A stretch of 64,000 nt of DNA from Anodontia alba (taxonomy: Eukaryota > Mollusca > Bivalvia > Lucinida > Lucinidae), in NCBI GenBank assembly GCA_964016985.1, contig OZ024827.1:54292684-54356683 (forward strand), in the 5' to 3' direction. The position numbers and the translations under genes are program-made. Below the pieces are notes generated by a model. The model had not been told where the DNA came from, made no database searches, and was given only the letters and a program-made list of their open reading frames with translations. This document shows, piece after piece, positions 23,258 through 34,040 of the stretch (positions are counted from its first letter, which is position 1; every line of letters begins with the position of its first letter).

Positions 23258-23599
23258 TTTTGTTTGTTTGAATCAGGTTTTACGTCGCTTTCAACAATCT
23301 TTCAGTCATATTAGGACGGTGTCTTGATGTGACAGGGAGCTTAATGCTCACTTTTAGAATGTTGCATCACTGAAATATCATGCCCCCAGAGGCATGACAT
23401 GATATTCCACCCAGTTGCATTATACTGACACCGGGCTAACCAGTTTTGATTCCTAGCTCTACTTCCTTAATGCTGAACGCCAAGCGAAAGAGCAGTTAGT
23501 GTCATTTTAATAGTCTTTGGTATGACTCGGCCGGGCATCGAACCCGCAACCTCCCGACCACAAAGCGGGTACTCTACCAACTGGACCACTGTGCCGGTC
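23258..23599 (-). mobile_element. tRNA-derived SINE S2, full length
   Basis: On the minus strand it starts with a tRNA-like head: GACCGGCACAGTGGTCCAG, then TTGGTAGAGTACCCGC (A-box-like TGGTCCAGTTGG) and GCGGGTTCGATGCCC (B-box). The body contains CATGCCTCTGGGGGCATG, and the 3' end reads GTTGAAAGCGACGTAAAACC then a CAAACAAA tail. Target-site duplication AGAATAAAGA is present at 23248-23257 and 23600-23609. The conserved 3' region resembles central/tail domains known from metazoan SINE superfamilies, but I cannot assign which one. Confidence 0.85.
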
Positions 23600-23919
23600 A
23601 GAATAAAGAGAAGTATTTTAGGACATCTAGCGTAAAAATGGCTTCTGGGCATTGTAGCTATGAAAAAGTAAACTTTTCATGCTCTGACCAAATTAAGCAT
23701 GTGCTTTCTGATCTGAGCTTGCACAAGTTTTCATTTTCCTAACGAAAAACAGTTCCTGCCCAGCATTCTAGGTATTAATAATTATGGCCAATATGTTCAT
23801 CCAGAGTCATCAATTAGTGAAGTGATTGTACTTTTTGATATTTATCAGATTTTTTTTCTGCATGATTAGCAATTTTACCTTCCAAAACTTCTGTATTTCT
23901 CCTAACACTTACCATGCTG

Positions 23920-24072
23920 TGGGCGAATTCAGCAGATGACAAACTATTGATATTTTTCCCTAGAAAATAGGATCTGATACTTCATGCAAATTGTCTCCTT
24001 ATGTGTCAGATATTATTTTCTGGGTAAAGTATGAAATATATTTCAAAATGTCATCTGCGGAAATTTTTACCC
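23920..24072. repeat. Dispersed palindromic repeat P1 copy
   Basis: Arms: GGGCGAATTCAGCAGATGAC...GATACTTCATGCAAATTGTC and its approximate inverse ending TTCAAAATGTCATCTGC. It is shorter than the copies at 39.8 and 40.9 kb; the middle is partly deleted. Confidence 0.65.
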
Positions 24073-24349
24073 AGCAAGCAAAATGTTAATATTGGGACAC
24101 CATAACCTTTTACCATACTTGTTCTTAAATTTGAACAAGTCAATTTGGCTATCTGTTGATGTGTCTATACTGTGAGAAGGGTGCCAGGCATTGTAGGTTC
24201 TGATCAGACTGTTTTTGTAATTTCTTGCGGAGTGGGGTGGGGGGAGGACAAATATTTAATTTGTGTCTGTTACATGTATTTGGTCACTGTTATATATTTT
24301 CAAAAATAAAAATAAAAATAAATAAATAATTAATAAATAAATAATACTG

Positions 24350-25560
24350 TTTAAATAATACTGTTATTCCAGATAGACCATATTAACCATGTTTTTACGA
24401 CTTAAGTAATATGTATCTACGTAAATTGTATTCATCATTTTTTATTTATTTTATTTTTGTTTTTTTATTATTTATTTTATTTTTACTTTAGATAAAATTT
24501 TAATTGACATAATTTGGTATTTTTGAAAGCATTCTTATATTATGTGAAGGCTAATACATCACACAATACTCAACTTGTTTTGACAATTAAACGTTTTAAG
24601 GCTAAGTACTCTGTGTAAAATTTTCTGCAGATAACATTTTGAAGTTTTTTTGTTTTTGTTTTTTTTTTTCATTTTTCCCTGAAAACAGATTTTGGCATTT
24701 CACACAAATTGTCAACAGGATTTGACATTCCATGCAAGTTGTCTTCAGTATAGACAATTTGCATGAAATGTCAAAACCTGTTTTATGGGGAAAAATGAAA
24801 AAAATGTCATCAATTTGTCATCTGCTGAATTAGCCCAGAGAGTAGTAGCGGTTCAGTTGGACCCCAAATTGGACCATGTACATGTATTGAGTTTACATTA
24901 ATCTGAACTTTGTTGGACTTTCAATAACAAATTGCCCTTACCAAGAAAATATTTTTTATAGTATTATTTATTTATTTATTTATAATTTTAGATGTCTATA
25001 AATGGTTGGGATTTACCATTTCAATTGGTACTTATTTTATTTTAACTTCCCTTTTAAAAATGCATTTTGCAGTGACTTGAGCTAATGCCCTGTATTCCTT
25101 GGACCAAATCACTTGGACCTTGGACTGCAGGTCCAGGTGATTATCAGTTGGACCAGATGAGGTGTATTCCTTGGACCAGTTCCAGTTGGACCAGGTTGGA
25201 CCATATTGAACTATGTTTTTATAACTGGATAATATGTATCTACGTAAACTTTATTTACTTTTTTTCTTCTTTTATTTCTTTTGATAAAACAATTTTAACA
25301 ACAAACAATTTTTATTGAGATAATTGGAAAGTGGGGAAAACTCATTTATTTTTACTGTCTTTGTTCTTTCTTCAGAGACATACCTATTACTTCTTAACCT
25401 TTACCGCTCTCTAGGTTAATTCAGCAGACAACAAATTGGTGATAGTTTTCTTATTTTTCCTAGAAACATGTTTGACATTAAATGTCAAATCCTGTTTTCT
25501 GGGAAAATAAGAAAAAATATTTCAAAATGTCGTCTGCAGAAAAATTTATCCAGAGTGCTA
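24350..25560 (-). repeat. Interspersed ~0.8-kb repeat family U, about 1.5 units
   Basis: Reading right to left this matches the tandem units at 39.6-42.4 kb. Successive landmarks are the second P1 palindrome (25395-25545), ATGTATCTACGTAAA (25227), a TTGGACCA-rich block (25095-25200), CTTGAGC/CAGTGACTTG (25070), CCATTT/AAATGG (25015), the first P1 palindrome (24600-24845) and GTATCTACGTAAATTG (24412). The TTGGACC block contains five to six TTGGACC(A/T) words. Orientation is opposite to the 40-kb locus. No protein is encoded. Confidence 0.7.
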
Positions 25561-25679
25561 AGCATTAAAGAATCCCATTCTTTGAGTGAAAAGGATGATT
25601 TTGCATTCCATTTTGACATTCCATATGTGTCAGAAAAGGGTTTTATAATCACTTCTTAATATTGCAGTTTTTTTTTTTC

Positions 25680-25795
25680 ATCCTGTGAATAACAGTAACA
25701 GTACCTGATATGACATGTCAATTACCCCAGAAGACCTGTCAATCACCTGATAAGACCTGTCAATCATCTGATAATACCTGTCAGGTCAGAATACC
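25680..25795 (+). repeat. Short minisatellite, ~25-bp ACCTGTCAATCACCTGATA units
   Basis: Three to four imperfect copies: GACATGTCAATTACC, GACCTGTCAATCACCTGATA, GACCTGTCAATCATCTGATA and ACCTGTCAGGTC. Confidence 0.75.
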
Positions 25796-25964
25796 CTAAG
25801 TCTACTGGCCAGTGAAATCCATAGCTGAAAAGCATAGCATTCCACAGAAAAATCAAAGCAAACTAATCAAGCATTCCTATTATGATTTAAAAATATTTTG
25901 TCCAATTTTAAACCATAACAAAAACACGCCTATTCAAATATATAGAAAATTTCACCTCCAAAAA

Positions 25965-26170
25965 CTGAAAATTTTCAGACAAAAAACTCTGATATTTTTC
26001 ATATTTCTGCTCAAAACATAGATTGTGGAGACTCGTTAGAACCGCATCGGCGAGGCGGTTCTAACGAGTACCCACAATCTATGTTTTTGAGCAGAAATAA
26101 GAAAAATAGTGTATACCCCTGTAAACCCCAGTTTTACTATATAAAAGTGAGGTTTAAGGGGGTCAAAATT
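25965..26170. repeat. Long hairpin repeat P4 (GAACCGC...GCGGTTC core)
   Basis: Near-perfect inverted repeat: the left arm has TTTCTGCTCAAAACATAGAT then TGTGGAGACTCGTTAGAACC; the right arm has GGTTCTAACGAGTACCCACA then ATCTATGTTTTTGAGCAGAA. The arms are about 43 bp and the loop is under 15 bp. The right flank (TAAACCCCAGTTTTACTA...) is also found beside the half-copy at 17645. It is MITE-like and has no coding content. Confidence 0.8.
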
Positions 26171-26777
26171 ATATAGGCATGTTTTCGTAATGTTTCACGT
26201 TTAAACTTTCATGTTCTTTGTAATAATAATAATAATAATAAAAACCGTGACGCTACGTGAATCACTGGAAAAAACAAGGATTGAAAGAAATGAACAAAAT
26301 CTTAAAATGTTCGGGACATAGACAACACAAAACTTATATTTTTATGAACATACAAGTGAATAGCAACTATACCAAAATAAAGACAAATACAAGGCATTAA
26401 TTAAGGGTACAAAACAAAAATTGCATTATTAAGACAAAACAACTGCCTTTCAGCTAAATACAACAAATAAACAAACAAACAAATAAATAATTGATATAGT
26501 CACAGGAAGAAACAAAACTGGAAAGAAATAAAAATTAGATAAGATTTGTGACATGTAAACAATTATGCAAAATTATGCTTTTATGAACAATTTCAACGTA
26601 CAAGAGAACTGAATGACCTAATACACAAAATAAATAAATCAATAAATATGTTGATGTACTTTCTCTCTGTCTTTCTCTGTCTCTCTCTTTCTCTTTCTTA
26701 AAAACATATAGTGTTAGTTGAATAGTTTAAGAATTAAGTGTTCATATTGTGCATGTAAAAGTAAATGAAAATCAGAA

Positions 26778-26808
<31 letters not shown>

Positions 26809-27384
26809 AAATGAAACTTTATGACATATAAACAACAATACAATTATTTATGAACACACATCAGGCCTGGATGGATGAATTAGAACTTTCAACTCTTCAT
26901 TATAGCATTAAGTTTAGTGTGAAAATATAGGGTTTAATAAAATATAATAATTCTTTCAAGAAATATCAAATTATCTCAGTTAAAACTGTTTTATCAAATA
27001 TTGGGAATTTGTCCACTATGTGATAAATATATAACAGTCCCGCATTCTGATCTGGTTCTTTGCTGCCCATCTGTACATTGTTTTATTCGATACGATCTGC
27101 CAAGAATCTGGCACATCATCTAATATTTAAATAAAGTGTGCTATAAAATGCAGAATTTTAAATTAGAATGTGCATCCATTCTGATCTGGTTTGTTAATTA
27201 TTTTAATCATACTCCAGCACATCGTCTTCTAATAGTTGGATAGAGCTTGCAATATGCAAAATTCTACATTAGAATGTGCATCCGCGCATTCTGATCTGGG
27301 TAATTGCTGCTCATCCATACATTTGTTTCATTTGATAGGATCTGCCGTTACTACAGCATGTAGTATTACTTCCTATACAACTAT
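26171..27384. other. AT-rich spacer with simple repeats and two dispersed-repeat pieces; no gene
   Basis: Contains (AAT)n at 26221-26240, (AAAT)n at 26777-26810 and a CT-rich tract at 26660-26700. A piece of repeat family U (AATATAATAATTCTTTCAAG, ATTATCTCAGTTAAAA) lies at about 26935-26990. At 27040-27340 the motif CATTCTGATCTGG recurs three times (about 27043, 27178 and 27286), with TTAGAATGTGCATCC twice, so it is a tandem of about 110-135 bp immediately upstream of the Penelope-like element. Confidence 0.55.
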
Positions 27385-28052
27385 ATGAGTATCACTAACA
27401 GATTAAAAATTACTATTTCTCCTATTAGGCTACATTCTGCTTCTTTACAGATTCCCCGTTCTACTGCTAGATTTAACTCTCTGTTACCTACTGTTAACGT
27501 TTCACCTTTGAAACTTCACTCTGTATCATCTATAAATTTATATGGCACTTCCAATTATAATATTTTCAGTAATCACCTTAGAATTTTTGTTTGTGTTGAG
27601 GTTTTACGGCCCAGTCAACCCAATGGGATCATGTCGAGCGCGGTCAGTTTACCCTGCCACACGTTTACTGGGCAGGCTTAGTCCTCTAAGCGGTTAACCA
27701 GTATTGTGCACATTCTTTCGCCAGAAACTGACAACTGCCCTTCTTGAATCAGCGGAAGGGAGAGAATGACCGTAGAAAATATTTCATGATCAATCTCCAC
27801 GAAAGAATGTTGCCGACTTCGGCGGGGGTTGAACCCGCGACCTCCTGGTCTCCAGTCGGACGGCGCATCCAACTGAGCCACCGAGGCCGGCTCACCTTAG
27901 AATTAGACTTTCTCCAATTAAATCTCCTATACTTCTAAAATATAAGAATCCGTATAAAAGGAACAGTATGTACCCTAATATTTCTAAGTGCAATGCCAAG
28001 AGTTGCACCTGCTGCAATCATTTAATTTGTCGGTCAACTATAATTTCCTCAG
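27385..28052 (+). pseudogene. Naiad-type PLE N-terminal region with Cys motif, split by a SINE
   Basis: The open frame from 27385 encodes a Ser/Leu/Ile-rich N-terminus up to SNYNIFSNH, interrupted by the SINE at 27586-27891. After the repeated target site (27892-27904) the same reading continues through NPYKRNSMYPNISKCNAK and the Cys cluster C-x4-C-x-CC-x3-C (KCNAKSCTCCNHLICRS). That cluster ends exactly at a TTAA site where the next insertion begins. A Cys cluster just before GIY-YIG is typical of PLE endonucleases. I take the ATG at 27385 as a plausible start; upstream frames are not conserved-looking. Confidence 0.7.
27586..27891 (-). mobile_element. tRNA-derived SINE S1, full length, inserted in the PLE
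   Basis: The minus strand begins GCCGGCCTCGGTGGCTCAG then TTGGATGCGCCG (A-box-like TGGCTCAGTTGG), continues GGTCGCGGGTTCAACCCCC (B-box) and ends with a CAAACAAAAA tail. The body includes CATTCTTTCGTGGAGATTG, CGTAGAAAA/TTTTCTACGG and GGGCAGTTGTCAGTTTCTGG. Target-site duplication TCACCTTAGAATT flanks it (27573-27585 and 27892-27904). An RNA polymerase III origin is inferred from the tRNA-like head. Confidence 0.92.
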
Positions 28053-28056
28053 TTAA

Positions 28057-29260
28057 AGACACATTTTTTTCCTTCTTTGGCTAGACCCCCCCCCCGCCCT
28101 CCCCCCCCCCCCCCCCCCCCCCCCTTCATGATCACCCCCAATATACATTCCTGATAACAGAGCGCACATCAAAGGCTTATCTTATCTAAGTGATTATGAA
28201 GCCATTATAAGGATGTTAAGTCTCCATAGGTGGGGCCCTTTAAGGATTAATTCATGTAACTGAGCAGTATTCAATATGTTACATTAGAACTAAATAAATT
28301 CATTTGCAAATTTTGCATTTAATTTGTTGATTTGTATTGTATCACTATTTATTTATTTATTATTATTATTTTATTTTTTTTTTTTTTATTTATTTTTTTT
28401 TTTTTTTTTTGATAATTTTCCCCCAAAATAAAAGTGTTGTTTTTCTTGCATTGTGAAAAATACAAATAAACTGAAATTGAAATATAAAATAGAAAGTTTA
28501 ATTTATTTATTTATTTATTTTCTAAAGTAAATAAGAACACTGTGCAATTATTCCATAGCTGCCTAAAAACTAAATATTTTAGCTTCAATCAAATTGAATC
28601 TGCAAATATTTTGTCTTGAGACTAATTATGAGAGTTCACTAGGAAAGAAGAACAAAGGAATACTAAATAATATTGATTCATGAAAATAAAACATAATGGA
28701 ATTATTAGAAAGTTTTCTAAAAGAGCCTATAAGATGTTTTTTTCAAAGTATTGACATGTTTCTTATTTTTCCATGTCAGAAAGTTCTTAGACAATTTAGA
28801 ATGTGCATTTTATGCTATAAAGCTTCTCTTTTCTTAAATAAATAAATAAGTAAATAAATAAATAAATAAATACTATCTATCTTACTAATTTTCTGTACTT
28901 GATCAAAAACAAAAAAAAAAAAGATTAAGAGGGCATTTGATGATAAAATTAGCATATAGGCATAAATATCTGTATTTCTCCATAAAACATGTTGTGGGTA
29001 TTCATAAGAACTGCCTGGGAGAGGCAATTCTAATGAATATCAACCAGCTATATTTTATTGAATAAACAGAAAAAAATCATCAAATTATCACCAAATTACC
29101 CACCTTATCTGTTTCTCTGTCTTCATCATAAACTTTATTGATATCAAATCTAATTTCCCCATATCAGGCCCCTACCTGTAAGGGTGGCCAAAGTCACCAA
29201 GAATTTCTTATCTTAATCTCCTTATGGTCATTAGCGTGTTATGCAATCCAAAATGTGTCT
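28057..29260 (+). mobile_element. TTAA-flanked DNA transposon/MITE, copy A (1204 bp)
   Basis: The terminal inverted repeats AGACACATTTT / AAAATGTGTCT are directly flanked by TTAA on both sides (28053-28056 and 29261-29264). Internal landmarks are a C-rich run (28087-28123), a T-rich run, CTAAAGTAAATAAGAACACT and a hairpin near 28995-29035. No transposase is encoded. TTAA duplications are typical of piggyBac and also of Kolobok elements, and I cannot decide between them. Ignoring the element restores an open PLE reading frame across the site. Copy B at 29519 is nearly identical and in the same orientation. Confidence 0.9.
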
Positions 29261-29264
29261 TTAA

Positions 29265-29514
29265 TCATAGACAATTTTCAGTTGTAAACAACTCTGATTT
29301 AGACTGAAAATCAGAGGATGTTATATATGTTCTCACTTGCAGCGAAGGAGGCTGAGGAATGCAGTATGTTGGACAGACTAAACGGGTCCTTAAAACAAGG
29401 TTTATGATCATTCATGATCATCTAGTAAAGTTTTGTTTCAACCTGTTGAAAAAATTATACACAAGTCCAATTCTACCGAAAGATTCAAAAATATTTTAAG
29501 ACATGAACTTGAAC
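29265..29514 (+). pseudogene. Naiad-type PLE GIY-YIG endonuclease segment, decayed
   Basis: The frame reads SVVNNSDLD, a TGA stop, KSEDVIYVLTCSEGG, a second TGA, then GMQYVGQTKRVLKTRF. The IYVLTC...YVGQT pair matches the GIY-YIG signature, where the two short strands carry the catalytic Tyr residues. After TRF the frame is lost and part of the domain is missing. The conserved C-terminal part (QPVEKIIHKSNSTERF...LRHELEL) resumes in another frame at about 29441 and runs to the TTAA at 29515. Two stops plus a deletion make it non-functional. Confidence 0.8.
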
Positions 29515-29518
29515 TTAA

Positions 29519-30316
29519 AGACACATTTTTTTCCTTCTTTGGCTAGACCCCCCCCCCACCCCCCCCCCCCCCCCGCCCCCTTCATGATCACCCCCAATAT
29601 ACATTCCTGATAACAGAGCGCACATCAAAGGCTTATCTTATCTAAGTGATTATGAAGCCATTATAAGGATGTTAAGCCTCCTTAGGTAGGGCCCTATAAG
29701 GGTTAATTCATGTAATTGAGCAGTATTCAATATGTTACATTAGAACTAAATAAATTCATTTGCAAATTTTGCATTTAATTTGTTGATTTGTATTGTATCA
29801 CTTTATTTATTTATTTTTTTTTATTTATTTTTTTTTTCCAAAATAAAAGTGTTGTTTTTTCTTGCATTGTGAAAAATACAAATAAACTGAAATAGAAATT
29901 TTATAAAATAGAAAGTTCAATTTATTTATTTATTTATTTTCTAAAGTAAATAAGAACACTGCGCAATTATTCCATAGCTGCCTAAAAACTAAATATTTTA
30001 GCTTCCATCAAATTGAATCTGCAAATATTTTGTCTTGAGACTAATTATGAGATCTTATGAGAGTTCACTAGGAAAGAAGAACAAAGGAATACTAAATAAT
30101 ATTTATTCATGAAAGTAAAACATAATGAAATTATTAGAAAGTTTACTTCAAGAGCCTATAAGATGTTTTCTTCAAAGTATTGATATGTTTCTTATTTTTC
30201 CATATCAGAAAGTTCTTAGATAATTTAGAATGTGCATTTTATGCTATCAAACTTCTCTTTTCTTAAATAAATTAATAAAGAAATAAATACTTTTTTACTA
30301 ATTTTCTGTATTTGAT

Positions 30317-30354
<38 letters not shown>

Positions 30355-30691
30355 TAAAGAGGGCATTTGATGATAAAATTACCATATAGGCATAAATATC
30401 TGTATTTCTCCATAAAACATGTTGTGGGTATTCATTAGAACTGCCTGGGAGAGGCAATTCTAATGAATATCAACCAGCTATATTTTATTGGATAAACAGA
30501 AAAAAAATCATCAAATTATCACCAAATTACCCACCTTATCTGTTTCTCTGTCTTCATCATAAACTTTGCTGATATCAAATCTAATTTCCCCTTATCAGGC
30601 CCCTACCTGTAAGGGTGGCCAAAGTCACCAAGAATTTCTTATCTTAATCTCCTTATGGTCATTAGCGTGTTATGCAATCCAAAATGTGTCT
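29519..30691 (+). mobile_element. TTAA-flanked DNA transposon/MITE, copy B (1173 bp)
   Basis: Same element as copy A, with AGACACATTTT and AAAATGTGTCT ends and TTAA at 29515-29518 and 30692-30695. Differences from copy A are mainly in C-, T- and A-run lengths and scattered substitutions, so the two insertions come from closely related sources. The PLE reading resumes on the far side as KWIKRLQTPFPLGFND. Short phenylalanine-rich open frames inside are from the poly-A tract at about 30320-30352. Confidence 0.9.
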
Positions 30692-30695
30692 TTAA

Positions 30696-31881
30696 ATGGA
30701 TTAAACGTTTACAAACTCCTTTTCCACTTGGATTTAATGATAACATTTACCATGAAGGAAATATTTCTAAAATGCCGGATTTCGATGCTTTTTCCCTTTT
30801 AGATATTAAAAAACGTAATAAACGATCCCATGGTAAGCGCAAAAATGGCAATTTTAAACGAAAACATAAAACTGTTTTATCTCTTTTTGATTTAAATATT
30901 CTCTTAAATTCTGGACGTCATCAAATGCTTTCTAAACTAGCTTCACTGTCTGTTTCTTCCTTACGTAAGTTAGATGATGAGGCGAATAAATTTTATAATA
31001 GAAAACATGATTTGTATGAAGCAGCTCTCCTTACTAGATGTTATACTCAACATGCTCTTCGTCCTTACATTGATTCTGAAATTAACCACATTAGACACTT
31101 CATCAAAATTCCATTCATTAATAAAAGTATTGAATTCATAGATTTACCTAGCATATTTCGAGATAATGTTATATCAGCTATACCTTCATATTTCGAAAAC
31201 ACGGAATCTCCTATTATTTGTTATAAATATAACAAACCTATCCGTAATACTATACTTAATTTCAATAAATTAGTTTCTGATCTTGATATTGAAACTAGTT
31301 CCCCTGATTCTTGAGATTGTAAAGATTCTAAATTTTGTTATCAACCAGCGGGTCATATTGTCACTGGTAATTTGAAGATTATAACTGATTCACGAATCCG
31401 TTTAGTTATTTCAAAAGGACCTAAATATAGATTCCCAGTCCACATTGATTTCAATAAATGTCTGGAAACAATTGCCAGTGCTTTAAATGATTATTGTACG
31501 CGTTGGTGTAAACGAGAGCATGTTGAGTCTAATGCTTTAAATAATTGGAAATTAAAGATTTTTAAGATCATTGATGAACGTGTGTTATTTTACTCTAATA
31601 ACCTTGATCTTCTCCCTCCTAAGCCTAAATTATCTTTTCGATATTTGAAACAAGGTATCCAAGAATTTCATAGGAAGTATGTTTTGGCTCCAGCTGATAA
31701 AGCTGCTAATAATGTTGTTGTTGTGTGACGACTTTATTATATCAATACTCTAAAACAAGAACTTGGTAGTACCAAAACATATGAACGGATTTCTACTGAC
31801 GAGAGATCTATTGTCAATACCCATTCTATCGATATTACTGCTAAGTTTGCAGTGAGTATTAAAGAAAAGCAAGACAGACTT
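30696..31881 (+). pseudogene. Naiad-type PLE linker and N-terminal reverse transcriptase part
   Basis: The frame runs from KWIKRLQTPF through a basic stretch (KKRNKRSHGKRKNGNFKRKH) to TSSPDS and a TGA at 31312-31314. It continues in frame through VLAPADKAANNVVVV to a second TGA at 31726-31728, then RLYYINTLKQELG up to the Gypsy insertion after 31881. PADKAANNVVVV is the conserved block just ahead of RT motif 1 in these elements. The two stops show it is inactive, though the length is well preserved. Confidence 0.8.
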
Positions 31882-32113
31882 TGTTATATTATGCACTGAT
31901 AGGTAATGCAGTGATAATAACTAATTGTAAATGAAGAACGACAATGTGTTCAAACTATTATTTAATAAGGTGACTGTCTCTAGCATACAACATACATAAT
32001 CATAGCTACAAGAGAGGTAAAGTATTTTAGAGGCTGAAAGTATTTATATTCAGTGAGGTACACCAGTGGGGTTTATCAACAGCTTACATAGAGGATTGAC
32101 TAATAATGTAATA
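31882..32113 (-). repeat. 3' LTR of the Gypsy element (232 bp)
   Basis: Begins TGTTATATTATGCACTGATA on the plus strand and ends GTAATA, where the sister LTR ends GTAACA. Three further substitutions separate the two LTRs (GATAGGTAA versus GATAGATAA, TTGTAAATG versus TTGTTAATG, AGAGAGGTA versus AGAGAAGTA). The purine tract lies at its inner border, plus-strand positions about 32114-32126. Confidence 0.92.
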
Positions 32114-32574
32114 TCTCCTTTCTTTAAAAACAACAAAGGCTCAAATTCATTTAAACACCTTAAAAATAAAATCCTGTATATCAAACATTTAGTCGTTAGA
32201 TAGCACAAGAAAGTTCAGCCAGTTCAGTGACACACAGATATTTGCAAGGCAGCCAGTTTTTTTTTTTTTTTTTTACTAGGAGAGCCAGAGTATCTGAATA
32301 ACTTTAATTAGAAATAATTGGTAAACTCATGTTACAATTATTCTAACAGTTTTCACACACACTAATCTGACAAGTTGTTGATAAAGTTAAGTTGATTTTC
32401 AGCAACACGAGATTAAAAAGATTCCAGGGCGAGAAGAACTGTTTATTTTTCCATTAAAATGTCATGATTTATACCTCGCATGTGTTTTTAACATTATCCT
32501 GTGTCATAGTTCACATAGATTTAATTATTTTTGGTTTCACTGTACGACCAAAGCGTGTAATATATGGCGTCATG

Positions 32575-33066
32575 TCATTCTTCCCTTGGTATAACTGGAT
32601 CAGCATTATTATTCCGTGTGAAACTGCTTGTTTTACAAATTTGAGGCTCCTGAAGGGATTTTCCTTTTTCTGCATTTTCAAATGAGGGCTGATAAGAAAG
32701 TGAATGATCAGGTGTACATTCAGAATTTGCTTGATAATTTGGAATTGTTTCCTTCGATTTCAAGAGATGACGCCTATTGCGTCGATAAACAGCACCGTCT
32801 GGTGTTTTAACAGAATATGATCTGTCATTGTGTTTTTCCATTACGACAGCTGGTTTCCAAGTTTTGTCATGTTGTTTAATTCTTGCCGTGTCTCCTATAC
32901 TGAGTGAAGTCTGTGTTTTTGAACCTTGATCATAATATTTCTTTTGCTGTTGTTTAGCACAGTGAATGTTTTCTTTGATTTGTTCAGTAGGGGGTGTTTT
33001 GGGTAATAGCTGATCAAGGGTGACTGGCAATACAGATCTTAACTTTCTCCCCATGAGTAAATCCAA
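32575..33066 (-). pseudogene. Gypsy integrase C-terminal region and Pol tail
   Basis: Reads LLMGRKLRSVLPV, a typical end of Mag-type integrase core regions, then ARIKQHDKTWKPAVV and YSVKTPDGAVYRRNRRHL, the GPY/F-like C-terminal domain. A Ser/Asn-rich tail follows to the stop at 32575. It is out of frame with the upstream integrase core. The junction near 33050-33066 (LGFTHGEK in one frame, LLMGRKLRS in the other) appears to have lost a few codons plus a frame-changing number of bases. Confidence 0.8.
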
Positions 33067-33616
33067 GTTTTGTGGGAGTTGTGCGGTACTCTAGTATGCC
33101 CAAATATGGATCTTTTCCGGCCGATTTCGCCTTAGCGAATATTCTCTTGCAAATGCCTACCATTTTTTCGACCATCCCATTGGACTGACTGTGTTTTGGG
33201 GACATTTTTATCAGAGAAAAGTCCCAATCTTTGGCAAACTCTGTGAACTCTTCATAGCAAAATTGGGGTGCATTGTCAGATAAAAAGTTCATAGGAATGC
33301 CATTTCTGGCGAAGGTGGTTTTTAATTTGGCAATGATAGTACTGGTTTTCATGCTGGGAAGTTTCTGTACTTCAAAATATTTACTGTAGTAGTCTACAGT
33401 AATGAGGAAATTTTTGTCATCCCAAGTAAATATGTCTGAGGCAATGTTCTGCCATGGGTAATCTGGGACCTTGTGGGGTATAAGAGGTTCTTTGGGATTC
33501 GAGCTTCTGCGTTCAAGACAGATAGGGCAGCTTAATACCATCTCGGTAATTTCGGACGAAATTTTTGGCCAAAACATCACGTCTCGTGCTCTGCGGAGAG
33601 TTTTTTTCGCAGCCAA
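33014..33616 (-). pseudogene. Gypsy integrase core (DDE), frameshifted at both ends
   Basis: Contains the CPICLE half of the HHCC zinc-binding domain. The catalytic triad context is ASDIFTWDDKNFLITVDYYS (first D), FLSDNAPQF (second D; Ala replaces the usual Gly) and QSNGMVEKMVG (E). The histidine half of the zinc domain (LHQGHFGCE) lies just upstream in another frame. The break falls in a run of seven A on the minus strand (33601-33607), one more than an open frame needs. The retained DDE residues suggest recent inactivation. Confidence 0.85.
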
Positions 33617-33773
33617 AATGTCCTTGGTGTAATATTTCGAGCATGTTTGGTCTTAAAGCACTCGGAATTACGATTTTCTGGCCCTTCAACATTAAGCCGT
33701 CGACAACTGTCAATTCATCGCGAAAATTCCAGTAATCTAGTACCTGTTCAGGACAAAGATGTCTCTCTTCAGG

Positions 33774-34040
33774 AGGTGTCATGTATCTTTTGTCACCGGG
33801 GCGTCCAGCTGATGTTGGCTTATAGTTGGGCAAGGCCTGCTATACTTGTAGCAGGTAAGGGTAGGGAGGTGATGTTTTTATTTCTTCTGTTTCTTCACTT
33901 TCATTCCTGTTCCTCTTTCTTCCCTGTCCCTCTCTTTCATCTCTTTTGCTATCTCTTCTGTCTCTTTTCTCCCTTTCTCTGGGAGACGACACAAAATGAC
34001 CCACAAGGGTTGACGTGTCGTTAAACCCCAACTCAATCAA
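33774..34040 (+). mobile_element. SINE-like repeat S4 inserted in Gypsy pol, with 12-bp target duplication
   Basis: A 267-bp insertion is flanked by TCTCTCTTCAGG at 33762-33773 and 34041-34052. In plus orientation it begins AGGTGTCATGTATC, includes a pyrimidine tract, and ends GTTGACGTGTCGTTAAACCC then CAACTCAATCAA, a SINE-type 3' end. On the minus strand it splits Pol between RNase H and integrase. The upstream Pol frame runs into it at LIELGFND and terminates at 33840. A decayed relative lies at 2400-2660. I see no clear tRNA-like head, so the 5' origin is unresolved. Confidence 0.85.

Noticed and set aside
28053..30695. Simple 1.2-kb tandem duplication
   Set aside because: The DNA between and beside the copies is continuous, non-duplicated PLE coding sequence, and each copy has its own TTAA pair, so two insertions explain it better.
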